From assembly GCF_029531655.1 (NCBI RefSeq), contig NZ_JANRMI010000003.1:248001-312000 (forward strand): DNA of 64,000 bases, read 5' to 3'. Both the position numbers and the translations under genes were made by a program. The notes beneath the pieces are model-generated. The model saw only the letters and a list, made by a program, of their open reading frames with translations. It did no database searches and was not told where the DNA came from. How positions within the stretch are numbered: position 1 is the first letter of the stretch; each line of letters starts with the position of its first letter. Of this stretch, positions 1 through 8,024 are shown piece after piece. Origin of the DNA: Bdellovibrio svalbardensis (lineage in GTDB: Bacteria > Bdellovibrionota > Bdellovibrionia > Bdellovibrionales > Bdellovibrionaceae).

Positions 1-434
1 CGCACGCTGATGATTATGATGCTTTGCTGTTACCTGGTGGAGTTATGAGTCCCGACAAACTTCGCGGTAATGAATCAGCGGTTCATTTTGTTCAGGATTT
101 TGTAGACTCCGGCAAACCGATTGCAGCAATTTGCCATGGCCCGCAGACTCTGATTGAAACCGGAGCGCTTCGAGGTCGCAACATGACGAGCTATAGTTCA
201 TTAAGGACTGATATGATTAATGCGGGAGCAAACTGGTCGGATGCAGAAGTGGTCGTGGATAATGGTCTGGTGACAAGTCGCATGCCCAGCGATATTCCGG
301 CATTCAACAAAAAGATGATCGAAATATTTGCAGAAGGTCCGCATGATATTTCGCTGTTCGGTTCTTATTCTGCCAAGAAAACTGAGGCTGCAAAACAACC
401 GAATGATCGTTGGCGACAAGAGACTGGAACTTAG
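1..434 (+). CDS. PfpI/DJ-1 superfamily protein (5'-truncated by window edge)
   Basis: The reading frame is open from base 3, so the gene begins before the window; the last 144 codons are visible. The fragment carries the class I glutamine amidotransferase-like core of the PfpI family: a [10 protein letters not shown] strand and loop, then AICHGP with the nucleophile-elbow cysteine, then [10 protein letters not shown] and [11 protein letters not shown], which are typical of general-stress PfpI proteins. Members act as cytoplasmic stress proteins, deglycases or peptidases; which one applies cannot be told here. No other gene on this strand follows closely. The family call is firm, the reaction is not. 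Confidence 0.85.
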   Translation, partial: HADDYDALLLPGGVMSPDKLRGNESAVHFVQDFVDSGKPIAAICHGPQTLIETGALRGRNMTSYSSLRTDMINAGANWSDAEVVVDNGLVTSRMPSDIPAFNKKMIEIFAEGPHDISLFGSYSAKKTEAAKQPNDRWRQETGT

Positions 435-556
435 ACTTCACAAAAAACAAAAAGGACAGAAGTTTCGCTGCTGCCCACACCTTAAGTACCCCAGGAGACC
501 TGTCTACGCTTTGAAAATTTCAAAACAAGCCTAGATTTCCTGGGTAGGTTGGTACC

Positions 557-580
557 GAGAGGACACGGAGGCGTCCTCTC
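557..580. terminator. hairpin downstream of the first flagellin gene
   Basis: GAGAGGAC at 557-564 pairs with GTCCTCTC at 573-580 around an 8-nt loop. It lies between the convergent PfpI gene and the minus-strand flagellin gene. On the plus strand an AT-rich stretch follows; on the minus strand no T-run follows, so it may end transcription mainly on the plus strand or protect the flagellin mRNA 3' end. Confidence 0.5.
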
Positions 581-607
581 AGATCAAACTTTATTTTCTA
601 TTCTAAA

Positions 608-1441
608 TTAACCGATCAATTTCAATGCCGCTTGTGGCATTTGATTCGCTTGCGCAAGAACACTCGTGTTAGCTTGCAACAACACTGTGTTACGAGCTGA
701 CTCAGCAGACGCTGCTGCGACGTCAGTATCACGGATACGTGAGTTCGCTGCAGAGATGTTCTCGTTTTGTACACCCAAGTTATCCACTGTAGATGTCAAA
801 CGATTTTGAAGGGCACCGAGACCAGCGCGGAAACCATTCACTTGCGTTTGCGCTTTATCGATCATTTCTAGCGCATCTTGTGCACCGGCTTTAGACGAGA
901 AGTCGAAACCAGCGATACCCAAGTTGTCGATAGATGCATTTGTTTCAGATGCGTTATAAGTGATTCTATCCGCTTCGTTATCGTTACCGATACCAACTTG
1001 GAAATCGAATTTATCACCAGAACCATCGATCAGTTTCGCATTACCGAAACGAGTTGTTTGTGTAATACGTTGTGATTCTGCTTTAAGTTGTTGAACCTCT
1101 TTATTCAAGAAACCGCGCTCTGTATCACCGATCGTGTCAGAAGAAGCTTGGATACCCAGTTCTCTCATACGAGTGAGGATGTTGGACACTTCATTCAAAC
1201 CGCCCTCAGCTGTTTGAACCATCGAGATACCATCGTTCGCATTTCGTTGAGCTTGACCTAGAGATCTGATTTGGGATTTCATTCCCTCACTGATCGCCAA
1301 GCCGGCAGCGTCGTCAGCTGCTTTGTTGATGCGTGAACCAGAAGCCAATTGCTCCATTGATTTACCGATTGAACGTTGTGATTGCACCAAAGTTCTTTGT
1401 GCGTTCACTGCTGAAATATTTGTTGATACTCTCATTCCCAT
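608..1441 (-). CDS. fliC: flagellin (277 aa), first paralogue
   Basis: This is a short flagellin that polymerises into the external filament after export through the flagellar type III apparatus. The N-terminal D0/D1 domain (about residues 1-140) has the usual RVSTNISAVNAQR start and the LASGSRINKAADDAAGLAIS signature. The C-terminal D1/D0 domain (about 190-277) has RLTSTVDNL, AANSRIRDTDVA and VLAQANQMP. Almost no variable D2/D3 insert separates them, hence 277 aa. The chosen ATG has a G-rich stretch (GGGGG) about 8 nt upstream; a second in-frame ATG two codons later is possible. A second flagellin gene lies on the same strand 1.4 kb upstream, with a transposase gene between them. Confidence 0.96.
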   Translation of the reverse strand: MGMRVSTNISAVNAQRTLVQSQRSIGKSMEQLASGSRINKAADDAAGLAISEGMKSQIRSLGQAQRNANDGISMVQTAEGGLNEVSNILTRMRELGIQASSDTIGDTERGFLNKEVQQLKAESQRITQTTRFGNAKLIDGSGDKFDFQVGIGNDNEADRITYNASETNASIDNLGIAGFDFSSKAGAQDALEMIDKAQTQVNGFRAGLGALQNRLTSTVDNLGVQNENISAANSRIRDTDVAAASAESARNTVLLQANTSVLAQANQMPQAALKLIG

Positions 1442-1919
1442 TTGGGACCCCCATTATTAGCGGCAAGCCTTATACCTACTTAGACTCACCTGTTGTACAC
1501 GTTGTGACTTCACTTTCGTCTGGGCTCTCTAGTAGCGATCCTTATCGGGCAGTCACACCTTTTAAGTCTCTCGAGCGCTTTCGACTTCAGATCCATCGTT
1601 GCTTCTGACATACCTTTCGGCGAGGTCCGTGAAGGCTTTAGTCTCGTCCTGCAGAACTAGACCAACATCCTGGATTTTCCAGACCATAGTCCTGAAAACC
1701 AGCCCATCTTCCAGCAAATTCCCAGACCAAAGCCCAGCCCAAGACCATCCGCCATCAGACCAAAACCCAAAAGGGTGCCTGCCATCTTCTCGGAAAAGGT
1801 GCCTGCCATCTTTTTGGGCCTACAACGCGTTAATTTCCGGCGAATGCGGATATCAATGGGTGCACGGGCAAAACCTTTGCACTTATAGATTTCTCTGGAA
1901 TTTGCTGGGTTGAGTGAAC
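1442..1919. other. gene-free stretch: flagellin leader/promoter region and left part of RAYT element
   Basis: No supported gene lies here. The part next to the flagellin gene should hold its promoter and leader: on the minus strand GCCCGATAA (1542-1550) resembles a sigma-28 -10 box, but the spacing to the nearest TAAA is too short. Bases 1659-1762 contain five copies of AGACCA at irregular 15-43 bp spacing. The left inverted repeat of the transposase element occupies 1775-1832. Confidence 0.55.
1775..1832. repeat. left 58-bp inverted repeat of the RAYT element
   Basis: This block matches the reverse complement of 2546-2603 at 57 of 58 bases. Inside it GTGCCTGCCATCTT occurs twice as a direct repeat 24 bp apart, which is typical of REP-type sequences that accompany RAYT transposases. 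Confidence 0.9.
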
Positions 1920-2558
1920 ATGCCTAGAACAAAGTTTGTTAGACAGTCCGAACTTCCATATCACGTCACTGCAAGATGCATTAACAAAGAGTGGTTCGCC
2001 ATAGAGATGCCCGTGATCTGGGAGATCATGACGCGAAATCTATATTTTCTTTCTCATGCCTTCAACTTGCGCATTCATGCATTCATCTTAATGAGCAATC
2101 ACTTTCATATGATTGTACGAACGCCGAACGAAAATCTTAGTGAAGCTATGGGATTTTTTATGACTCAAACAAGTAAGGAGATCGCGAAGGTAAGTAAGAG
2201 AATCAACCATGCCTACGGCGGGAGATATCACCGAACAATGATTTCATCTCCACTCTACTATTTACATGCATATAAATATTTGTATCGAAATCCGGTCACT
2301 GCCGGCATTTGCGAGAAGGTCGAAGATTATCCCTATAGCTCATTGAAAGGGCTTATCGGGGAAACATGGCTTGAAGTTCCGGTAACCGAGGATGAGCATT
2401 GGGGGAATCTTGCAGATAGGGAGGAAACTTTGGCTTGGTTAAATTCGGCTCCACCGCCTGAACATTGGGAATTGGTGAGACTTGCCCTTCGGAAGAAAGA
2501 GTTCATCCTGGCGAAAGTTAACAAGAAACCTTCAACCCTTGAGACTAACGCGTTGTAG
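1920..2558 (+). CDS. REP-associated tyrosine transposase (RAYT, Y1_Tnp family)
   Basis: The protein is a single-domain HUH transposase related to IS200/IS605 TnpA. Visible signs are the HUH metal motif in LMSNHFHMIV (around residue 58), a GGRYHRT segment and the YKYLYRNPVTAG helix bearing the likely catalytic tyrosine. RAYTs nick and rejoin single-stranded DNA at REP hairpins. The ATG at 1920 was preferred; a GTG two codons earlier (1914) is equally open and neither has a strong ribosome site. The coding end runs into the right inverted arm, so the C-terminus is partly encoded by the repeat. The gene looks intact. Family assignment is firm; activity is inferred. Confidence 0.92.
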   Translation: MPRTKFVRQSELPYHVTARCINKEWFAIEMPVIWEIMTRNLYFLSHAFNLRIHAFILMSNHFHMIVRTPNENLSEAMGFFMTQTSKEIAKVSKRINHAYGGRYHRTMISSPLYYLHAYKYLYRNPVTAGICEKVEDYPYSSLKGLIGETWLEVPVTEDEHWGNLADREETLAWLNSAPPPEHWELVRLALRKKEFILAKVNKKPSTLETNAL

Positions 2559-2603
2559 ACCCAAAAAGATGGCAGGCACCTTTTCCGAGAAGATGGCAGG
2601 CAC
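2546..2603. repeat. right 58-bp inverted repeat of the RAYT element
   Basis: This is the partner of 1775-1832 in inverted orientation, with one mismatch. It overlaps the transposase stop codon at 2556-2558 and contains two copies of AAGATGGCAGGCAC. Confidence 0.9.
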
Positions 2604-2614
2604 TCTCGAAAAAT

Positions 2615-2708
2615 CCCCAGGGGGCGGGTGCCCTCTGGGGTGGGCTTAACACGAGTAGTTTTGTGGGCGACTACTCATTGAGAGGGGTCTATCCCAAGAT
2701 ACCCTCTC
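2615..2708. repeat. three consecutive hairpins downstream of the second flagellin gene
   Basis: Three separate dyads follow one another: 2615-2625 with 2630-2640 (10 of 11 pairs, GC-rich), GAGTAGT 2653-2659 with ACTACTC 2670-2676, and GAGAGGGGT 2680-2688 with ACCCTCTC 2701-2708. None is followed by a clear T-run. They lie in the region between the RAYT unit and the flagellin gene. Confidence 0.6.
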
Positions 2709-2748
2709 GAAGCTTGTATAAAATGTGGTTTAATCGATTCTTCGCATC

Positions 2749-2792
2749 ACTTCGGCGTTGCTGAGGTTTCAGCATGCCGAAGTTTGCTTTTT
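2749..2792 (+). terminator. long-stem terminator-like hairpin between convergent RAYT and flagellin genes
   Basis: Bases 2749-2764 pair with 2769-2783 through about 15 pairs with one bulge and a GGTT loop. On the plus strand TTTGCTTTTTGC follows, which suits rho-independent termination of plus-strand transcripts; the stem also lies downstream of the minus-strand flagellin gene that ends at 2824. Confidence 0.65.
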
Positions 2793-2823
2793 GCTTATAT
2801 TCTCAGGACTTTTTTCTGAGAGA

Positions 2824-3651
2824 TTAACCTACGAGTTTCATTGCTACGTTTGGCAACTGATTTGCCTGTGCGAGCACTGACACCGCCGTGTTTTGTAAGA
2901 TATTGGCTGAGGCCATCTCTGAAGTTTCTTTTGCGATATCGGTGTCGCGGATTCGAGAATTCGCGGCCGATAGATTTTCATAAGACACGTCGAGATTGTT
3001 CACCGTTGATTCCAAGCGCGATTGAGTCGCACCGAAACCTGCGCGCATGGCGCTGACCTTTTCCAGGGCTTCGTCGACCGCTTTCAGCGAATCACGAGCA
3101 TCCCCTTTATCTGCCATTGATATTCCGTTGATCCCCAGATTACTTGCCGAGGCATCCGCATCGTAAGTAACTTTAATCATATTATCATCACCGGCATTCG
3201 GTCCCACTTGGAACTGCAGCTCTCCGCCGGATCCATCGAGAAGTTTGCGGTTACCGAAAGTCGTTGTTTTGGCAATACGATCCGACTCTTGAAGAAGTTG
3301 TTGAGTCTCTTTGTCGAGGAAGCCGCGCTCTGTTTCACCGATGGTGTCAGATGCTGCTTGAACTCCGAGCTCTCTGAGGCGGACCAAGATGTTGGAGATC
3401 TCTGAAAGACCACCCTCACCCACTTGCGCAAATGAAATCGCATTGTTCGCATTACTACGCGCTTGCGAGATCCCTTTTAATTGTCCTTTGAAGTTTTCCG
3501 AGATTGCCAGACCTGCGGCATCGTCGGCGGCATGGACGATTCTACTACCAGAAGCGAGAGCCTGCGCAGAGTGCTCCGTTCTTTTTTGCTGAGTCGAGAG
3601 CACACGTTGTGCAGCGATCGAAGCAGTGTTCGTTGCGATTCTTAAGCCCAT
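2824..3651 (-). CDS. fliC: flagellin (275 aa), second paralogue
   Basis: The second short flagellin has the same two-part D0/D1 build: RIATNTASIAAQR at the start, LASGSRIVHAADDAAGLAIS, then C-terminal RLESTVNNLDVSYENLSAANSRIRD split over the D1 helix and SVLAQANQLP near the end. The ATG at 3649-3651 was chosen because it starts the conserved N-terminus and has AAGGAGG 7 nt upstream; a longer open frame upstream lacks homology. The ribosome site contains two GGA triplets, which a CsrA dimer could bind. The two paralogues probably contribute different subunits to one filament. Confidence 0.95.
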   Translation of the reverse strand: MGLRIATNTASIAAQRVLSTQQKRTEHSAQALASGSRIVHAADDAAGLAISENFKGQLKGISQARSNANNAISFAQVGEGGLSEISNILVRLRELGVQAASDTIGETERGFLDKETQQLLQESDRIAKTTTFGNRKLLDGSGGELQFQVGPNAGDDNMIKVTYDADASASNLGINGISMADKGDARDSLKAVDEALEKVSAMRAGFGATQSRLESTVNNLDVSYENLSAANSRIRDTDIAKETSEMASANILQNTAVSVLAQANQLPNVAMKLVG

Positions 3652-3915
3652 AGTAATCCTCCTTGGGATTTTTTGAGACCTAGTTCGCTGTTTTTCTAGG
3701 GAATCAGAGCAGATCTGCGGTCGCACCACTTACCTTCAGAAAACTCCGGTATCCAACAACGTCCTGGGGTCTACGTTTAAATTTTACTAACTCAAAAAAA
3801 TTAAATTGTTGCCTGCAACTCCAGTGGGAGACTGGAGTGCAGACGGAGGCTGGAGCAGGTTCCTCGGGATGGTGGTGACTGACACCATCTTCGAGGAACA
3901 TGTCCGGAGGGGGGT

Positions 3916-3938
3916 CTACTTAGACGAAGCCAGAGTAG
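3916..3938. repeat. imperfect member of the ACTCCGAC dyad family inside the candidate RNA
   Basis: CTACTTAGACGAAGCCAGAG and its last bases AGTAG match the block at 55905 with four differences. Its presence inside the first candidate RNA suggests the repeats are transcribed hairpins. Confidence 0.5.
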
Positions 3939-3981
3939 AGGTCCTTTCGGATTGCGCCAACGTGTACGAGGATACTGTTCG

Positions 3982-4024
3982 GACCAAGGTCCAGAAAACT
4001 TTAGCCCTTGGTCTAGTTTTTTTT
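3982..4024 (+). terminator. rho-independent terminator with no upstream protein gene
   Basis: An 8-bp stem (GACCAAGG with CCTTGGTC) is followed by TAG and eight T residues. Because no plus-strand gene precedes it, it most likely ends a small RNA. Confidence 0.75.
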
Positions 4025-4200
4025 GAAGGGTTTTGCTTAGTGCCTGATTTTATTGAAATTTGGTTTTGAAAAAAATCGAGATGAAGGTCTAGGAGGACCC
4101 AGACGAAGGAATTGAAGGCGATATTTTATCCAGCAAAAGTAAGAACTCTTCGCCGACTTATGTTACGGAAAAATGTGAATTAAGAATTATTAGCCCGAAA

Positions 4201-4965
4201 TTAGTTCACAGAAATGGAACCTTTGACGTCATCAGCTTCGGAAGTGGGCCCGCCCGGAGACACAATAATCACCTTCTTCAAACCAGGATAACCGCGGCGC
4301 TCACGCACCAATACCGCCTCGTCTTCTGTGGCCAAGCGAAACTCAAAGGCATTTGTTTTGTCACCAAAACCCAGCTGGGCCATGGTATTTTCTCTCGCCA
4401 AATGATTATAAAAACCTGTGAAAAAATCGAAGCGATTCGCCCCCGAAATACCACCACCCGCATCGCGAATAATCAAAAATCCATCATGCGTTTCGCCATC
4501 AGGCATAGCTGCGCCGACCAGACGAGGCACAAAGATCACGTCGCCCACTTTATAAATTTTCAAATCAGCCGCAACCGTAAAGTAAGGATCCAAGCAAGTA
4601 TTGCGAACACCGTATCCATAAGGGCAGCGTTTTAAATCCACTTCAACAAAACGAGGAATCGTATCCGCGCCGCGAGCGTAATAGTTAAATGAGCGAAGGC
4701 GCTCCCCACTGACTGCCACAAAACACGACCCCTGCATCACGCAGTTATTGAAGTCTTTCAAACACATTGTAGCCAGAACTTTGTCTTGAGGTGACTTCAT
4801 CTCCGTCATCTCGGAGCTCTCACACCTTACTTGGTCCGTGCGAATAGTCGGCTTGTAGTAGATTGTAGGATTCAGCATTCCCGCATCAGAGGCTTTGGAG
4901 GCGGCACAGGACACCAGTTGCAGCGCAAAGAAAATCAGCGTCAGTGCAGATCTAATTGTTTTCAT
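4201..4965 (-). CDS. 3D-domain lipoprotein (MltA C-terminal-like)
   Basis: The 254-aa product begins with a lipoprotein signal (LQLVSC lipobox, Cys20), so it is probably anchored in the envelope. The C-terminal part (about residues 135-195) has the 3D fold signature: VGDVIFVPRLVG, DGETHDGFLIIRDAGGGI and NRFDFFTG, matching the aspartate-rich region at the end of lytic transglycosylases such as MltA. The MltA N-terminal domain is absent; the middle carries several cysteines (CMQGSC-like spacing). A role in peptidoglycan binding or cleavage is inferred from the domain only. It is divergent from the histidine kinase gene at 5236. Confidence 0.8.
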   Translation of the reverse strand: MKTIRSALTLIFFALQLVSCAASKASDAGMLNPTIYYKPTIRTDQVRCESSEMTEMKSPQDKVLATMCLKDFNNCVMQGSCFVAVSGERLRSFNYYARGADTIPRFVEVDLKRCPYGYGVRNTCLDPYFTVAADLKIYKVGDVIFVPRLVGAAMPDGETHDGFLIIRDAGGGISGANRFDFFTGFYNHLARENTMAQLGFGDKTNAFEFRLATEDEAVLVRERRGYPGLKKVIIVSPGGPTSEADDVKGSISVN

Positions 4966-5235
4966 TTGCGCCTCCCATCGACCCTATTAATAACAAACAA
5001 TGGGGATAATTTCAGTGACGGCGTCAAAAAGACAAGGTCGACCTGCAATGGTTACCAGAGTGTAAAAACCTTGATCACTGCGGCAGTCCGAGGACAACGA
5101 AAATACCGCAGAGTTTCATTACAAGGTATTAAGAGCCCATGCACAATGGCCTGTTTTACCCCTCAATCGCAAGTACTCGTTGCCTCTCAGAGGGGCTGTA
5201 AGATATCAATAAAACTGCAGGAATACTCAATAAGC

Positions 5236-7947
5236 ATGACTTTACGCCTCAGGATCTTTTTATTTAATCTCATCTCGGTCTTTCTTGCGACCTTCGTTGT
5301 TGCCATTATTGGCCTCAAGATCGTTGAATCGACCGTGGTTGATAGTACTTACGAGCGCTTAACTCAGATCCGTATTGCTAAAACCACTGCCATTGAAAAC
5401 TACTTCCGTGACCTGCAAATGGCGATCAATCTTATTGCCTCTCACGAACTGACCGACGATCTTTTGGGTTCCAACAAACCAGATGGCCAACCGGAGTTCC
5501 GCCGCCTTCTCGACAACTATGTTTTGGATTTTAATATCTACGACATGGCCTTGATCAATCCGACGGGAAGAATACTCTACACCACCCGCAAAGACATTGA
5601 AGACGGCGTTTCCATTTACAAGGGAATCAATCCGGCAAGTAAACTGAAAGACCTCTTCACCTGGGCCAACAAAGCACAAGAGGGCTCCACCCTCTTTTTG
5701 GATTTCGACAAAGATATCATCAATCCGAAGATCACAACCGGGTTTGTCGCCTCACCTATTTACCGTCACGGAAAATTTCTTGGCGCTGTCGTTTTAAAAA
5801 TTTCGATCTCAGAAATCGACCGCATCACCAGCGACAACTTTGCCTGGGCCACCCACGGCATGGGGCAAACCGGTGAGACCCTGATCTACGGCGAAGACTG
5901 GAGCTTGCGCAATACCGGTCGTTTCAGAGTTGAAAGTGGAATGAGCAATGGCTCTGAAAAAGAACCCGATGTCCTTTCCAGCAATCGTGGTGACGAAGAT
6001 ATCAAAAAAATTGAAAACCTCAGCGAGGTTCGCGAACTCGGAGTCGACTATCGCGGGCAAAAAGTCATTCGTTCGATCGGCAAGATCTATCTACCGAACG
6101 GAGAGCTTTGGTACATCCAAAGTAAAATTGATGAAAGCGAAGCATTTGCGGTTCTGGATCGCATCGCCATCGCTTCCAGCGCTGCTGCGGTCCTGATCTT
6201 TATCCTGTTCTTCTTCGCGACCTTCGCGGCCACGGGCAAAGTGGTTGAGCCGATCCAATTGCTGACAGATCGTCTTGAAAAACTGGGTACCAGCAATCTG
6301 ACTCAGAAAATCAATTATCAATCGAAAGACGAAATTGGCTTGCTGGTCACTAAATACAATCAGCTTGCCGACCGCTTGGAAACCACGACAGTTTCCAAAG
6401 AGTTCCTGGACAGCGTCATCCAATCCATCAAAGCGTTCCTCTTCATCGTCAAAGTCAGCCACCATGACGATTGGAGACAAGCTTCGTATATGATTTCCCA
6501 GGCCAATGAAGCGGCCCTCAAGCTTCTGGGTCTGACTTCTCAGCAAGTGGCTAAAATCGATCTAAAGACATTGATCCATTCTCAAGAAGATTTCAGAAAT
6601 TACACTTGGCTTCTACAAACCCGCCACAGTATTGAAGCTGAAATCGTCAATCACGAAGGTCATCGCGTCCCGATTTTGATGAATTGGGCGGCGTTACCAA
6701 ACCGCACCAGCAAAGATTTGACCTTCGTTTTTGTCTGCACAGATATCACGGATCGCATCCAGGCCGAGAACGCCTTGATTGAAGCCCGCGAACAGGCGGT
6801 AAAAGCCTCGCAGGCAAAATCAGAATTCCTGGCTCGCATGAGTCATGAGATCAGAACTCCGCTGAATGCCATCATCGGTATTACGGATATTCTGGGAGAA
6901 TCAGATTTGAAAGAGGATCAGGCTCAGCTCGTAAAAGTATGCGCCAATGCCGGTGAAAATCTTCTTTCTCTTATCAATGATATTTTGGATATTTCAAAAA
7001 TTGAAGCGCGTGAAGTTCGACTTGAGAAAATTGCTTTTGACCTCGAAGCGACGACAAAAAATATTTGCGATATCCTAAAACAAAAAGCGAATGAGAAAAA
7101 TCTCAACTTCTCGTTAAAAGTAAATCTGGGCAGTACGGCTTCTCACATGGTGATCGGTGATCCGACTCGCCTTCGTCAGATTCTTTTCAACCTTATCGGT
7201 AATGCGATCAAATTTACCCAAGTGGGAGAAATTTCCATCACCGTGGATTTTGAAAATGGTGACGGCAAATTTGTCCGTTTCGCCATTCATGATACCGGAA
7301 CAGGCATCCCCGAAGACAAACAGCACTTGTTGTTTCAAAATTTCGTCCAAGCAGACAGTTCTATCACCCGCAAATTTGGCGGCAGCGGCTTAGGACTGAC
7401 CATTTCCAAGAATCTCGTGGAACTGATGGGCGGCCGCATCTGGTTCACCAGCAAAGAGAACAAAGGAAGCACCTTCTTCTTCACGATTCCCTATGTGGCG
7501 ACCGAAGCCGCTGAAGTGGCACGCATCTACGAAGCACCTCCGGAGCCGACAGTTTCCGAAAAAGAAATTGGCCGAAATGCACGCATCCTTGTGGTGGACG
7601 ACACTGAAGACAATCGCTTTTTGCTCCTCACTTACCTTAAGAAATATCCGTTTGATGTCGTCCAGGCAGAAAATGGACAAATTGCCGTGGATCGAGCTAC
7701 ACAAGAAAATTTTGACCTTATCCTCATGGACATTCAAATGCCGGTGATGGATGGCTACGTCGCAACTCAAATGATTCGCGCATGGGAAAAGAAGCACAAT
7801 AAGAAAAGCATTCCTATTATAGCGGTCAGCGCAAATGCGATGGCAGAAGATGTTCAAAAATCTTTGGAAGCTGGCTGCACTGAGCACCTCACAAAACCGG
7901 TTAAAAAAACGGCTTTGTTAGAAATGGTGCAACGTTATACGATCTAG
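5236..7947 (+). CDS. membrane hybrid histidine kinase (Cache-like sensor, HAMP, PAS, kinase, receiver), 903 aa
   Basis: This is a sensor kinase that relays phosphate from its own kinase core to an attached receiver. Order: TM1 (about 7-29), a 280-residue periplasmic region resembling a Cache sensor, TM2 (about 310-333), HAMP, PAS-like region (about 395-510), HisKA with His537 in MSHEIRTPLN, HATPase with NAIKFT, DTGTGIPED and GGSGLGLTIS, and a C-terminal receiver with Asp832 in LMDIQMPVMDG and the KP lysine. The ATG at 5236 was chosen since it directly precedes TM1; the frame is open 405 bp further upstream but that part has no signal or homology. A weak AGGA is the only ribosome site. The signal sensed is unknown. 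Confidence 0.92.
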   Translation: MTLRLRIFLFNLISVFLATFVVAIIGLKIVESTVVDSTYERLTQIRIAKTTAIENYFRDLQMAINLIASHELTDDLLGSNKPDGQPEFRRLLDNYVLDFNIYDMALINPTGRILYTTRKDIEDGVSIYKGINPASKLKDLFTWANKAQEGSTLFLDFDKDIINPKITTGFVASPIYRHGKFLGAVVLKISISEIDRITSDNFAWATHGMGQTGETLIYGEDWSLRNTGRFRVESGMSNGSEKEPDVLSSNRGDEDIKKIENLSEVRELGVDYRGQKVIRSIGKIYLPNGELWYIQSKIDESEAFAVLDRIAIASSAAAVLIFILFFFATFAATGKVVEPIQLLTDRLEKLGTSNLTQKINYQSKDEIGLLVTKYNQLADRLETTTVSKEFLDSVIQSIKAFLFIVKVSHHDDWRQASYMISQANEAALKLLGLTSQQVAKIDLKTLIHSQEDFRNYTWLLQTRHSIEAEIVNHEGHRVPILMNWAALPNRTSKDLTFVFVCTDITDRIQAENALIEAREQAVKASQAKSEFLARMSHEIRTPLNAIIGITDILGESDLKEDQAQLVKVCANAGENLLSLINDILDISKIEAREVRLEKIAFDLEATTKNICDILKQKANEKNLNFSLKVNLGSTASHMVIGDPTRLRQILFNLIGNAIKFTQVGEISITVDFENGDGKFVRFAIHDTGTGIPEDKQHLLFQNFVQADSSITRKFGGSGLGLTISKNLVELMGGRIWFTSKENKGSTFFFTIPYVATEAAEVARIYEAPPEPTVSEKEIGRNARILVVDDTEDNRFLLLTYLKKYPFDVVQAENGQIAVDRATQENFDLILMDIQMPVMDGYVATQMIRAWEKKHNKKSIPIIAVSANAMAEDVQKSLEAGCTEHLTKPVKKTALLEMVQRYTI

Positions 7948-8024
7948 TTTGCACTTTAATAAACCTCCACTTGTTGATACAAGACTGAGTTCTCGGTAGA
8001 ATAAAGTAAACCTCGAGGATTTTA

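Larger units (their letters stand above)
1775..2603 (+). mobile_element. RAYT transposase unit bounded by 58-bp inverted repeats (829 bp)
   Basis: A single Y1 transposase gene is bracketed by two near-perfect 58-bp inverted arms, each made of two GTGCCTGCCATCTT units. The right arm contains the last codons and stop of the transposase gene. No obvious target-site duplication flanks the unit, which fits REP-associated transposases (they do not make them). The unit sits between two flagellin genes. Confidence 0.8.
3800..4024 (+). ncRNA. candidate structured small RNA with own terminator
   Basis: Three strong stems occur in order on the plus strand. Hairpin 1 (3813-3842) is a 12-bp stem with one bulge. 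Hairpin 2 (3859-3899) pairs GTTCCTCG with CGAGGAAC and GATGGTG with CACCATC, 15 pairs in all. The last hairpin pairs GACCAAGG (3982-3989) with CCTTGGTC (4006-4013) and is followed by eight T residues at 4017-4024. No open frame in this interval resembles a protein. It does not match the c-di-GMP-I, TPP, 6S or SRP RNA cores that I know. The 5' end and promoter are guesses. Confidence 0.5.
3652..4200. other. gene-free stretch upstream of the second flagellin gene
   Basis: No coding region is supported. The minus-strand flagellin promoter should lie near 3660-3800. Bases about 3800-4024 hold a series of stable hairpins ending in a plus-strand terminator (see the ncRNA entry). The remainder up to 4200 is AT-rich and shows no feature. 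Confidence 0.6.

Noticed and set aside
1542-1566. Sigma-28 promoter upstream of the first flagellin gene (GCCCGATAA with upstream TAAA)
   Set aside because: The gap between TAAA and the -10-like box is 10 nt, but about 15 is expected; no better -35 fits, so it was not listed as a promoter.
1599-1913. 104-codon open frame ending next to the RAYT gene
   Set aside because: It runs through the left inverted repeat and the C/A-rich leader, shows no domain and has no ribosome site.
3652-3729. N-terminal extension of the second flagellin
   Set aside because: The extra 26 codons have no homology and the AAGGAGG site is placed for the downstream ATG.
3800-4024. c-di-GMP-I riboswitch as identity of the first candidate RNA
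   Set aside because: The conserved GACGCAAAGCC-like core and GNRA receptor parts are not present on either strand.
4831-5235. 135-codon extension of the first hybrid kinase
   Set aside because: It overlaps the divergent lipoprotein gene start, has no ribosome site and is not protein-like; the membrane segment begins at the chosen ATG.
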